Of a DNA stretch of 64,000 nt, positions 1 through 11,362 are shown in pieces. The notes under the pieces were generated by a model that was not told where the DNA came from, did no database searches, and worked only from the letters and a program-made list of their open reading frames with translations. How positions within the stretch are numbered: position 1 is the stretch's first letter; every line of letters starts with the position of its first letter. Where the stretch lies: positions 248,001-312,000 of the forward strand of contig RDEW01000052.1 of NCBI GenBank assembly GCA_011109175.1, written 5' to 3'. This DNA is from Dicyema japonicum (taxonomy: Eukaryota > Dicyemida > Rhombozoa > Dicyemidae). The position numbers and the translations under genes are program-made.

Positions 1-544
1 CATTATTGGAAATGTCTTGTAAATCTAAATTTGACATGAGAATTAGACCAAAAACGTTAATTAGAATCCGACACGAAACACGCCCACAATAATTTATTAT
101 GAAAAAATAATAATCAAATTTTAATAAACATTATTTTATTTTTAAATTTAAAATAAACGGCACGTAATGGATTTTAGTCAGGACATCTTGAGAACGCTGT
201 TTTATAATCAAACTACATTTTCCAGCCTTAAAATGACTAAAAAAAGTTTTTTTCCGTACTTATTTTTTGGTAGATATACTCTCTCCTTAAAAGCTGGGCT
301 GTTATAATTTTTTACTTCATCATAACTTTCCGACTTGCACGAAGTCTTAATCAAATATGAGGCTATAGAGGATTCTAACGTTCAATCATTTAATGTCAGA
401 GGATTGAAACATAATCTAACCACTATTGAAAGTTGGATTTTTTTCTCTTAATTAGAATATTTGAAATTTGTTTGTTTCTGTGATAATAATACTGGACTTT
501 AAGTATAACATATTACCTACGGGTCCACCCAGTCAAGGCACACA

Positions 545-695
545 TTTTATATAATAAAGGACAGTTATGATGATTAATCGTAGAGGGAGAAACAAGAATG
601 CCCTTCACTTCTTTTTCTTTTTGTTGATGAATCTTTATGGTCGATACAGTTCCGTAGTGAAATGTCACTGAGGACAGTATCACTTGTCAAGCCAT
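545..695 (-). repeat. Degenerate SINE fragment (family 1)
   Basis: The stretch with the Thr-free CTTCACTTC / TTTTTCTTTTTG tract, followed by a CAGTTCCGTAGTGA-like block and a cacttgtcaa block, follows the order seen in the better SINE copy at 27791-28129. It has no tRNA-like head and many differences, so it is an old 5'-truncated copy. The orientation is taken from the 27.8 kb copy. Confidence 0.45.
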
Positions 696-961
696 AATAT
701 TTCCTGTGGTAGTGCTAATAATATCTGTAGCTATCAGACAACTTGGCAATATTTCTACGCGATAACTAGGGCAACCACCAGTATGACCTAAATATGATTG
801 AAATATTACCTTAAAAATATAACTTTTAAGACCTTAAAAATTAAATATGAATTAATTTTGTGCAGTAATGTTTTTAACTTAATTTTATTAAAATTTATTG
901 AAATGAACTTTCGGTGCTCTATGAATGCCAAGTGAAGATTATTCAGTGGATTTGACATGGG

Positions 962-1295
962 ATGGAGTAGTCTCAAGATGCTTCAAAAATCATATGGATA
1001 AATTATCTATTTAAGAATCAACGAGACTTACATCTGTTCTGTTCTGAAGAGAACGGTCGAAAGTATGCTCATTGAACATAAGCATGGGATGAAGGTATAC
1101 GATGAAGAGTATGCCTCTGCTACCTCTCAACTTGTGCAACTGGCATGCCGTGAGGACAGCCCTCTGGACTCTGACGGAGATATTTTGACTGATCTGATGT
1201 GGAGATGGAGAGTAACAGGGAGTTTATGACAGACTCTTCTTTTAAGAGAAGAGGGATTACCAACAATCTGGATCAAAATCCGCCTAATTAGTTAA
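962..1295 (+). CDS. Possible small intron-split gene, unrecognised
   Basis: A frame is open from about 1002 to 1211. It then continues across a 21-nt GT-AG interval (1212-1232) in the correct phase to a stop at 1293-1295. The predicted peptide contains KRTVESMLIEHKHGMKVYDE and an acidic DSDGDILTDLMWRWR segment; I recognise no family. A start at 962 requires a second intron of 49 nt (967-1015), which is less certain. Local base composition is more balanced than in the AT-rich flanks, which favours coding. It could also be a fragment of a longer gene or a relic. Confidence 0.35.
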
Positions 1296-4090
1296 CTTAC
1301 TCGTTATAAAAAATATAAAATTTATTATTTGAAATTAAGCATCAAAAAACTTTTAACGTGTTCACCATTAAAGTTTCTATCCCTTTCGAGCATTTTATTT
1401 AACATGGAAAAAATTAATAAAAGTAACTCATAAAAGCGTAAGTTACAGAGATCTGCGAGGTGCTACAGCGATAAATATACACGATGTCGAGTCTTTCTAT
1501 TGATCTTTACCAAAGTTAGATGGAAACTCGAGTTATACAAGAAATATTAACAAACTAATAATAACTTCTTTTCCCTCCAATTGTCTTATGATTGATCGAG
1601 TATTTCTTTCATCATTTGTATACGCGTGGTTCTATCAGCCATCTCACTGTCGGCTGTCTCAACTCTTTCTGGTATCACTGATCCGCTATCAATGATATAA
1701 TATCACGTGGTTTTTAACTAATGAACGTACTAACCATTACGGATATATTGCCTAGCCTTGGCTCACTTCATGAAGCTATCTCCGCTTGCAGGGTCTCAGA
1801 GCTGTGCAGTGATTGCGTTTCAGATATCAGCATTTAGCCAAAGTCGCACGTATCAAGAAGGTTCAATGTTAATTAAGACGAATCGAAATCAATCTCTAAG
1901 AGCTAAGATTTCTTAGTTTCTTCAGTAAGTCAATATTTGGATGCTCTTGTTGGTAGATGATGCTGATGAAGCAAGCGTATATTAAGATGTATCTATTCTG
2001 AGTCATACAATGACGTGAACACTTTACATGCACCCTCCATCCAGAGTGCCAAAGTCATTTGTTAAGAGTTACAACAACAACTTTATTGAAAATTTGGAGT
2101 TAATCAGAAGGAATAGTATCGTAATCATGCCTTATTGGTTTTGATAATTATCAAGGCCCCTCTTTGAATCGTGTTTGTGCGGTCATGGCCCGACGCGTTG
2201 TCTTTACATTTACTAATAGGTGTCTCTACTTCCAAGATGACTGCTTCATACATTATCTTAAGCTCTTGATCAGATTATCTGGTTAGATCGCGAAGGAACA
2301 GATTAATACCGTAGATATCTACGGGTCGATTAAGATTGACGTATCTGTAATTTAAAAAAATCAACTGCAAGCAAACCACATATTAATAATTATCAAGAAA
2401 GACCTTAAGGAAATTCATAACGCTAGAAGATTAACTATACTATTAACACGTGATCTATATAGTCTTTTTTGTAACAAAATCTATAAATTTAGGAACCATT
2501 AGCCTAAATCCGAGGATATTCTAAGTTCGCCTATAAAGGAATGGAAACGCCGAAGAATACCTTTAGCCCACCTTTAATTTCCTGTCCGTAGTGAATAGGG
2601 TACACTGAGACTTGAATGCAAACACAGTCAGCAAATTCACGGATAGTCAGTGACACCTGATTGTGATATGGCTGTAGCTACTCAAACTATGATCTTCGAT
2701 GTGGTGCATCAAGACAAATTATCCTTGTTTCTTATTGCTCAAAGCTGGATTGACAAGTTTTGGCATACTTGATTGTTTTCTTTTGTATTATCTAGTCTAT
2801 TAATGTTACAAAAGACTAGACGACAGGGATCTGTAATAAAGCGTGAAACATTTTGTAAGACTATCTTATTAAACCGATTAGCTTTTGCATGTCTGCTTTA
2901 AACAACTACTCTGAGAAAAATAATTCTCGAGAGTATTGCGCTAAAGATGTCAATGTTTAGTTAAGCGGTCAGAAGAAGAATGCCAAGATCCATGCTGAAA
3001 TGTCGCAAGTGATTTGTGCTAGGAATCTTTGGAATTGCTTCCGAGTCGCCTATTTATTATCTCCGAATCCTTTTTAAGTGAAGAAAACAGATGGCTAACA
3101 GCAAAGTAACTATCAAAAAGTTGATGTTTAGGAGATCTGTCAGTGCATCTGGTGTGGTGAAGAATGAATATTAACAAAATCAGGAAATAACAAGCTAAAA
3201 CACCAATTTAAAAAGATGACGAACAAATGGCTAAAATTGTAATGTATAAGGATGAGACGCAGATGTTTAAAGCAGTCCAACTAATAAATAGAAAAAAAAC
3301 GATGACAGTAATGAGAAAACATCCGAAATGGTTACAAAATTGAAAAAAAAACCTCTTACTTCGTTAAAGAGTGATTTGATAAATATTATTAATCATAAAA
3401 TAAAATCTCTTACTTTTTTTACATTTATGTGGTTTAAAATAAAAGATTTTAGAATGAAAAAACAATAACCCCTGTTCGGGGCACGCCTGCTTAGTAGTTA
3501 GTTTAATATTACCGAAGTCATTCGAATTTTTCATTTACTTAAATGAATTAAGAGATCGCGGTATTTTCCAACAGTCTTTAAAACAAACCATCCGACTTTC
3601 TTGCTACTCGATTTTGTAAACCCTGAGCAAATTTACTAGACTTTGATTCTCACGCTTTCGTGGAATACCGAGAACTACCCTCCCTGTCGTTTTACAAAAC
3701 GATTTGAAAACCGTGAAAAAAACATTGGCATCTGGTGACGATCTGGACTCACTGCGGGACCTAGCTAAGAGCAAAGAGCTTGGAGCATCCTAACTAATTC
3801 TCTTATATTTTTTGCTGTAAATATTATGGCTATCATGAAAGTGCGAATAAGAATAATAAACTCGCCATCTAAGACAAAGAACCGATTAATTCGTGTCCTG
3901 TGCAAGGAATTAGGGACATGCATTCTTTCAGAAAGGTTCGTTTTTAAAAATATTATTGATTAGTATAGACAGTTGTCATTGCTGCGAACGATGATAATTC
4001 CTAGACTTTCATAGAACCAACCATTACATTTCCTGAAAAATAATTAATTTTTCTATTTTAGTTATTAATTTTTTAATTTGTGATATTGAT
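1296..4090. other. No assignable gene
   Basis: No long ORF is present. On the minus strand there are short open stretches with balanced composition, about 2118-2277 and 1575-1690. They could be exons or relics, but I could not join them in one frame with GT-AG introns. The remainder is AT-rich and looks non-coding. Confidence 0.4.
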
Positions 4091-4335
4091 CGTTAATAAT
4101 AATAACAGCCTTTTCACGAGAGCCATGATATTTTAACTCTGCATAGGACAGACACACACTTTATTTAAGTAAAGACAGTTAATTTTAACTAATCGTATAA
4201 CCAAGGAATGATCTTCAATTTTTTTCTTTTTCTTGTGCTTTTACTTTTTAGACTATCAATTTCCTGAGTGATTATCCACTGATGACGGCATAGTAGAGTA
4301 GATGCGTAGAACCTTTAGATCACCCTTTGCCACAT
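4091..4335 (-). repeat. SINE family 1, 5'-truncated copy
   Basis: The plus strand starts with a TAA-repeat tail (taataataataacagcc). It then follows the 27.8 kb SINE block by block: hairpin-like gagagccat, gcataggacagacacacac, tttatttaagtaaag, ttttaactaatcgta, the CT/T-rich tract, and ccactgatgacgg. It stops before the tRNA-like head, so the 5' end is lost. Read as minus strand, the simple-repeat tail is at the 3' end, as expected for a retroposed SINE. Confidence 0.6.
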
Positions 4336-4999
4336 TCCGATTTGCTTTAGACTAACCATGCAATCATCGATGCATTGAAGCACAAAAGAAAGTTCTTCAG
4401 GTGAAGTAGGCTGGTCCTTGTGTTTTTGAAGATCGTTTAAAGTCGTTAAAATGTCCGTTTGTGAAAGTGGCAATTTCCCTCATTTGTCGGCGAGTTGAGA
4501 AAACAACCAAAGTGGATGCTTGCCATTTAGGTCCCACAGATGATGATTTCATCGAAGGTAGTCAATCTTGAAAGATTTGGAATATCATATCTCTTGGAGT
4601 ATGAGACAGGAAGAAAAATATAGATGTTCATAATAAATTGACTTCCATTTGTTGTAACCAATGAGAGAACGATTACTTCAGTAACCTCATTATCCCCAAT
4701 TCATTGTTTCACCTCTGAAGTGATGTCCTTGCATTTCAGTTTCTTTCTGAATAGAGTAAGTAGGTGCGTTATGGAATTTTTCAGGGAATTCATCTGGACT
4801 TCTTAGAAGCACCTCGACGGAAGTCGACGATGACCCCGGGAAGAGAAAGTCTAATATTTGAGCACATATAATCGTAAAATAGCGAAATTAAAAAATACTG
4901 AAAAATAATTTGAATATTTTTTATCGTACAAAATTCGTTAAAATATGACAACTTTATTTTAATGGTAATTTGTCCACCATGTCACTAATAGTAACTGAA

Positions 5000-5198
5000 C
5001 TAATTAAGTAATAATAATCACACGAGAGACCAAGGTTACAAAAACTAACTAATAACGTGACCCAACCAGCTCTGGAGGGACTCCATTTTGGACCGATGCT
5101 CCTCCCACGACCCCACACACTCACGTATCGGTCGAGTGATAAAACCTTCGCAGTGAGACAGCGCGTTCCATAGTTCATTCATATCTAGGCTTCAAGAA
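5000..5198 (-). repeat. Repeat family 2 (SINE-like), copy 1
   Basis: It is about 190 bp and shares long blocks with 34522-34705: (ATA)n, then agagaccaaggttac, gaccgatgctcc, cccacac-cacgtatcggtcg, ccttcgcagt, gcgcgttccat and catatctaggcttcaag. The simple-repeat end, short length and two dispersed copies suggest a SINE or the 3' end of a LINE. I see no clear pol III A/B boxes. The 74-codon minus ORF here is a shadow. Confidence 0.55.
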
Positions 5199-6423
5199 CT
5201 AATTAGGTTATACCGTGATAACAAATATGTTAAATAGAAATCAAAATAAAATATAATAAAAAACAATAAAAGCAGAGTGGATTAGTAATATGAATTAAAA
5301 ATCTCGATTCCGTATCCACTAACTATGGACTTGGTTTTTACAGTCCACAGGGAAATATGACCAAATATAAGCACAGTATGGATCAATATAAAAATTTATC
5401 ATCACGTCCGAAAAATAGTAATAGAGGACTTTTGAAGTGTGGGGAGTTTGAAGAAACCTTAAATCATAAGAGAAAAAATGCCCGTTCGCAGATGCGAGAG
5501 AAAAATTACTGTTGTTGCAGATAGATTAACTGACGAATATCAATAATTTTTTAGAAAACAATAACATCTCACAGGACTCAGAACAACCAACAACATAGAT
5601 ATCCCAATCTGTTTTTTCGTTAGAGAGAACAAATCAAATGTCTCTCTTCTATGACATTAGAAGCGACTATAACCTAATTTTGAAGATGAAAAAAATGATT
5701 AAAACAGATCGTTTCCCGTAGATCTATTAACGATCTGAGAAATACTTCAGAGACTTCAGATAGTCTATTAAGGTAAATATTACCAAGTGATTTATGTAAA
5801 TGGTATTTGATTTTATATAAAATACGTTAATGAGTCATCCAAATAAAGTAATGTTTCTAAATTAACCAATTCTGACATTGGAAAATATTTTTTTGTAAAA
5901 TAATCATAACGTGCTATGTCGAAAAACGACTATCAATGATATCTGCTTTCTCACAAGAAAATTAACATTATTGTTCAAGATTTTTCTTGGCTCCCTTATA
6001 TCGCACTAAAAATCAAGAATGATTCTGCACTGTTTTTAGCATTCTTACCCTTCTTGACGTGCGTACTATCCATTATTTCTGCTGAAGTCTGAGATATTAA
6101 TGCGTAAAGTCTGAGAAATTAGTTGGTCTGACCCACTGAATGTAATTCTCGTATGTTTCGAAGGGTCATTCATGTCAGTGAGAGGACCACTATGCGATAA
6201 CAGTACTTTCCCATCTAAAATCGAAAGGTTGGCTTATCAGTCATAGAAGGTATTGGAACATTCCTGACATCTTCACGGTGATTTCGCACTTATATATAAA
6301 TAATAGAACATTGCTGAGTACAAAAAATTATTTTTTTCATAAAAAAATATTATTAAAAATTATGTAATTCAAATAAAAAAATAAAAAAAATTTATAGGTC
6401 ATACAATATAATCAACTTATTAA
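5199..6423. other. AT-rich intergenic stretch
   Basis: No gene, structural RNA or repeat relationship to other parts of the window was recognised. The final 120 bases before the 6424 start codon are almost pure A/T and could hold the promoter of the next gene. Confidence 0.5.
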
Positions 6424-7264
6424 ATGGAAACGCCTTCATTATACGCGTTATGCATTAACAATATTCGAGCAAACTTTAATGAACAAAAATATACAAAATT
6501 AAACAACAAGTCTAAAAAAATGTTTTCTAAAAGAATACTTAATGAACTGAAATATTTGATTTCACGACATGAGAAAGATTTATTTCTTCAACATTCGAAT
6601 TTATATAGGATTCCTGATGTAGTTAAGAAAGACGTTTTTTACTTTGAATTGACTCGTGAAGATGTTGAAGTTAAGGACGTTGTTAAGATGATTCAAGTTT
6701 ATCCAGATTTAACAAATATTACACTAAGAAGGATTGTTTCATCAGAAAAGAATCCTTTACTGCCATTTTTACAGAATGAGGTCAAATCATTTTCACTCTG
6801 GTTTTATGATGACCCAAATTTGCTACATCAACTATTCATGACTGGATTTAAAAAATTGAAATATATGTCCCTCTTGTAGTAAATCGCACAACGACTATTT
6901 ATAACAGAACACTAAATATAATAGAAAAACTGGAACGCATAAATTTTCACGACGTCATAATTTCAAATTTTAAAGAATTTATTAAAAACTTAAACAATCC
7001 AGAGTCTTTGAGGTTGATTTTATCTAAATTTAGACATTTCATACATACAAGTGATGGAGAAATAAATGGATATGATTGTAATTTCATTTCTCTTTTCGAA
7101 AAAGCCAAGAATCTTACTTACGTGAATTTATCTGGATATTTAATTAAAAGAAAAATACTAAAAAAGTTAACAAAGTTATTGATTTGAATAATTCTAGCCA
7201 AATCAGAAAAATGGGATTTAAAAAATTTCACCATCGTAAATTTTACATTTCAGTAAAAATATAA
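6424..7264 (+). CDS. Leucine-rich protein with two short introns, unrecognised family
   Basis: The model is exon 1 6424-6875, intron 6876-6907 (32 nt), exon 2 6908-7174, intron 7175-7197 (23 nt), exon 3 7198-7264, giving 261 residues. Both introns start GT and end AG, and the phases match. The protein is Lys/Leu/Asn-rich. From about residue 85 it has regularly spaced leucines (YPDLTNITLRRI, NEVKSFSLWFYDD, FKKLKYMSLL, LERINFHDVII, NLTYVNLSGYL), suggesting degenerate leucine-rich repeats. There is no signal peptide or membrane segment. The first intron could instead be a one-base frameshift, since the reading frame stays open across it in the shifted frame. Function is unknown; the upstream region is extremely AT-rich. 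Confidence 0.6.
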
Positions 7265-7499
7265 GCAATTCTGTATATTTTATAAAAATGCAGAATGACG
7301 AGCAATCAATTATAATAATTATGTTATTTCTGTTTTACATTTCGATAATAAGACAAACTATTGAGAAACACCATTGATTACATTTGTTATTATGCAAATG
7401 AATGAAAATTTAATAAAACCATTTTTGAAAGTATTTTTGAAAATAGATATTTAGTTTGCATCTGTATGTAGATTATGATTTGATTTTCAAGATATCTTA

Positions 7500-8608
7500 A
7501 TGTATTTTAATTTTTACTTGAGGGGAATTTTAAAGAAAATAAGCAACAGCACTGATTCTTATGCTATTATTTGGTATGAGTATATTTCACCAATAGTTTT
7601 ATTTTTGATATTTTTCTTGAGATTTTTTTGAATATATATAAAATAGAAGTATTACTGTGATATTTGATTTTTAGGCGTTTGATCTTTTCGACGATTTTAA
7701 ACCATGGGAGATATCAATTTTTGTTTGTTAATTCTTATTTTAGCTTCCTGCACTTACACTTATGTTAATGAAACCTCATCACCATTATCAAATATTCTGT
7801 GATTTAAATCAATCGTAAAAAATATGAGTATGGATCTTCTAGCCTATGTTGCTATTCAGAAGGACTTATCAAAGTTCATATAAAAAATAATTTTAGTTAT
7901 GTGTTGAACATTTTAAAACAGAAGACTTTCATGATACTCTTAAATTTGATTTGTTGAGCGTTCTTCTTGGTATTCTTAATATATTTGTTAGACGAAAATG
8001 AAAAGAATATGAATTTGTTTCGAGATTATAGTGGAATTTATTATATTTATTATTTTTTTGAAAATTATTCTGCATCCGATCCTGATTACGATTATATATT
8101 AGTTCCCGTCATTAAAATTATCCATTATATAGCTAAATGCCCAAATTCCAGATATTTGCTAAGAAGGTATGGTCTAATAAATTTTATATTGTAAATTTGT
8201 TGTTTTATGGAATATGGACATTGATCACGCTAACTGTTCTAGTGATGTAGTCTATTCCATATTGAGTTGTATCTGCCAGATATTAACTGATCCAAATGAT
8301 TTTTTACCTATTTTTATGAATTCTGATTTTAGCGATTTGAATCCATGTGAACCCATTCTTAATAAATTTGCTCTTTTTATAAAATCTTACTTGGCGTGAC
8401 GAACCTGATTACGATCTTAGGTTATTTCCTAATTTCTATATTAAGAACTATTACTTCTAAGATAAATTTATTAAACGTGAACACAGATGAACGAATTTGG
8501 CTATGGGCTATTTGGGAATGCGCTGAACTAGCAGGCAGATATGTTATATTTTATTTTATAATAGATCCTGAGATTATGGACATATTTATTTCTAATAACA
8601 TTTTATGA
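7500..8608 (+). CDS. All-helical protein with eight small introns (ARM/HEAT-like?)
   Basis: Proposed introns: 7574-7596 (23 nt), 7649-7674 (26), 7723-7743 (21), 7815-7842 (28), 7874-7896 (23), 7970-7991 (22), 8191-8242 (52), 8396-8445 (50). All are GT-AG, and exon lengths and phases add up to an uninterrupted 287-residue product ending at the TGA 8606-8608. The protein is a series of amphipathic helices (for example FDLLSVLLDENEKNMNLF, VPVIKIIHYIAKCPNSRYLL, RIWLWAIWECAELAGRY). This is reminiscent of armadillo/HEAT repeats, but I could not assign a family. The start at 7500 is the first ATG of the first exon I can link; more 5' exons may exist. The last two introns are twice the usual length here. 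It lies 235 bp after the previous gene on the same strand. Confidence 0.6.
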
Positions 8609-9140
8609 AAATTGATAATGTATGCTTACAATCCAATATGAAGGAGATTCATTACTTGCTCAGGTTTTCAAGAACTTACAATGTTGTTATTTTTATAATT
8701 TAGTTTACATAAATCGGCAGTAAAATCAATTCATATCGAGTGATCCGTTAATTAATGATATTAATAATAAATTAAATTAATTAAATTATTCCTTAAATCA
8801 GATTTAACTGAAACTAATTGGTTGCTTTAAGGCTCAACTAGAACCATTATCCGAGTAGTGATCCAAGGATATTGTCCAAATACTGAAATCTATGCTTGAA
8901 CTTTTCGCCAGTGAGCAATCGTCTCTTAGTATGGATCTCTTTGAATTCCGGTAATGGGTATACCTTCTCTTTGTAAGTTGGAACCAATTAAATAGTTAGA
9001 TGGGAATTGAATTACTGACGAGCTTCTACTGCTTATAAAATTAATTGGAAAGTTAGTTATTTTCTAAAAGCACTTAGAAAAAGCTTAACCACGACTTTTA
9101 AACAAATTATCGAGACACGTTCTGAGCCTATCCTCTCTAT
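8609..9140. other. Intergenic, AT-rich
   Basis: No coding signal or shared repeat was recognised. The last part, from about 9100, rises in GC and leads into the R2-type LINE fragment. Confidence 0.4.
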
Positions 9141-9149
9141 CGCCTTGAG

Positions 9150-10140
9150 CGTTTCTTTAATATGTCAACCTATGTTAACTATAAATGACTTTCTTGAAGA
9201 CAGAATAGGGGTCATATCGACTTGGTGGCGAATGAGGTCAGGAGCTTTGTAGAAGCAGTTAGGTACTGTGCGAAATTGTCAAGGGGCAAAAGAGCAGACT
9301 TTGATCAACAAATGCTTTTCTGTATCTCACGGAAACTCACATTTGTGGATGTGAAGAAGTCTTACGATTAAGTTGATCATTCTTAACTTGTCGAGTGCCT
9401 ACACAGTCTGTGTATGCCTGTGTGGTTCATCAGCTTTGTAATGGCGATGATGAATAGGTGGAGTATTTATCTGAACTATAATAGGCACCGGATAGGCGAG
9501 GTAAAACTCAAGAGGGGGATCCTTCAGGGATAGCATGTCTCCACTACTCTTTGTTCTCTGTTTGGAGCCATTGAGTCGCCGCCTCAATGACCGGTTTAGC
9601 AATACCAGTTCATTGTGAAGAATTTTTGTTTAAATACAAATCACCTTCTTTTTATCGATGATCTGAAGATGTATGCTCTAACAGCCGAGGAGCTCTACTC
9701 CATGGGAGTCTGTTCCAGTGAATTCTTTGAGAGTAGAGGACTAGATTTGAATTATTCAAATTCTGAGACTAACACGCAAGTATATAGCGAGTTAGTAAGA
9801 GTCCTAGAGGAACACGAAGGATCTAAATATCGGGTGTTACCGATACCCCAAAGTCCCTTATAAATCCTGAGACAAAGCAACAAATTACTGAAAGCGTTCG
9901 TATAAAAGCAGCGTTGTTATGTATGACGTCTCTAATTTCAAGGAATTTGTTCCTAACATTAATGAGAATGTGGAGGCAGAGCGCGGAGATGACATATGGG
10001 CAGAGGGTTTTATTGGACAAGGCGCTCTCAGAGTTGTTTCAGCAACTAGAATCGAACCTGCCTGAGGGGGCTTGCGAACAGGCAGGCGCAGAAGGTTATT
10101 GATTATTAGATATTAACTTTTTATTGTTGGTTAAAATAAA
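9150..10140 (+). mobile_element. R2-type LINE, internally deleted copy (reverse transcriptase plus C-terminal tail)
   Basis: Homologous to the minus-strand copy at 17505-19672. Visible reverse-transcriptase signatures, in several frames: VDVKKSYD (motif A, here followed by a stop), HRIGEVKLKRGILQG (motif B region) and NHLLFIDDLKMYA (motif C with an intact Asp-Asp pair). At about 9960 the sequence jumps from the segment after the RT to the extreme C-terminal tail (ALSELFQQLESNLPEGA). The zinc knuckle and nuclease domain are therefore deleted. There are several stops and frameshifts, so it is dead. The 3' end is ttattgttggttaaaataaag. Confidence 0.75.
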
Positions 10141-10490
10141 GTGGGTTTTTGTTTTAAAAAATACATAAATATTATGTCACGTGGTCGAGGCTAATAAAAT
10201 TACAAAATTTTCTATAGCAGAATCAACTTAAATATACCAAATAAGTTTAACTTTGATATTAAAAATTCTGTGAGTGCAAAAATTGAGATCCAAATTAAAA
10301 AATTAACCACCAAATGTCACAAAGTAATAGTATCTTCGTGCTAAAAATAAATTTTATTTTGGTTAAAAAATATAAAATAGTTAAAATCTAATTATTTAAA
10401 TAACTACTAAAATAACAAAAGCGTAACTTTAACCAAAAATATTAAATTTAAGCATTGTTCTTTTAACGAAAATATTAAATTTAAGCCATA
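10141..10490. other. AT-rich spacer
   Basis: Between the LINE 3' end and the telomere-like array. No gene seen. From about 10390 onward there are scattered taaccaaaaatattaaatttaagc repeats that grade into the array. Confidence 0.4.
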
Positions 10491-10496
10491 TACATG

Positions 10497-11005
10497 AAAC
10501 TTTAACTCTAAACAATAACCCTAAACATTTACCATAAACACTGACCCTAATTAAAAACCCTAACATTAACCCCAACCAAAAACCCTAAACACTGACCCTA
10601 ACTAAAAACCCTAAACATTAACCCCAACCAAAAACCCTAAAAACTGACCCTAACTAAAAACCCTAAACATAAACCCTAACCAAAAACCCTAAACACTGAC
10701 CCTAACTAAAAACCCTAAACATTAACCCCAACCAAAAACCCTAAACACTGACCCTAACTAAAAACCCTAAACATTAACCCTAACCAAAAACCCTAAACAC
10801 GACCCTAACTAAAAACCCTAAACATTCAACCCTAACCAAAAACCCTAAACACTGACCCTAACTAAAAACCCTAAACATTAACCCCAACCAAAAACCCTAA
10901 ACATTAACCCTAACCAAAAACCCTAAACACTGACCCTAGCTAAAAACAATAAACATTAACCCTAACCAAAAACCCTAAACAATGACCCTAGGCTCAAAAC
11001 CCTCA
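10497..11005. repeat. 26-bp telomere-like tandem array
   Basis: About 19 monomers of 26 bp. Two alternating types form a 52-bp dimer: one reads CCCTAAACACTGACCCTAAC plus TAAAAA, the other CCCTAAACATTAACCCCAAC plus CAAAAA. Each monomer holds one CCCTAAA, which matches telomeric C-strand motifs (TTAGGG or TTTAGGG type), and one CCCYAAC. A few monomers have one- or two-base indels, and the last ones at the right edge are degenerate. It could be an interstitial or subtelomeric satellite derived from telomere repeats. It is not a functional telomere end, because sequence continues on both sides. Confidence 0.85.
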
Positions 11006-11165
11006 AAAGTGTAAATTATTAAACATAATGATTAATTAAATTATTTTAGCGTTTTTGATCACTTTAACTGAGAATATTTCATTTCTTTGTTGTTGAGAAA
11101 ACACTTATCTCCCTCAATTTTGATTACGTTATAGATGGTACAGTCAACTCATCGTACAATGGCAC

Positions 11166-11361
11166 TCACCTTCTTTTTTCAATCATCTTTTGTGCTGCTA
11201 CTTTGGTATATATTCGTGCCTCATCCCTTGCTTCATCCACTTCATAAGACAGAAAATTCGACAAATCCTCCGGAATTGCTTCCTGTGGATACTTACATCC
11301 CATAAATATGAAAAATGGCATTTGTTTAGTTGTCTCGTGTATCGAATTGTTGTAATCAAAA
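11166..11361 (-). mobile_element. Ty3/gypsy-like integrase fragment
   Basis: On the minus strand the open frame reads YNNSIHETTKQMPFFIFMG, then KYPQEAIPEDLS and a Lys/Glu-rich helix ending KMIEKRR. The phrase around the Asn-Ser-x-His-Glu-Thr-Thr motif is characteristic of the C-terminal half of integrases in Ty3/gypsy LTR retrotransposons. No protease, RT or LTR is visible nearby. The fragment abuts a single N at 11362, beyond which the sequence is R2-type LINE on the other strand, so the junction is probably an assembly join rather than a real fusion. Confidence 0.6.
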
Positions 11362-11362
11362 N

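Noticed and set aside
6876-6907. Simple frameshift instead of an intron in the leucine-rich gene
   Set aside because: Not fully excluded, but the GT-AG ends, correct phase and a second 23-nt intron in the same gene favour splicing.
10497-11005. CRISPR-like array
   Set aside because: Spacing is regular, but there are no unique spacers; it is a pure tandem satellite in a eukaryotic genome.
10497-11005. True chromosome end
   Set aside because: The repeats are degenerate 26-mers with unique sequence on both sides, so this is interstitial.
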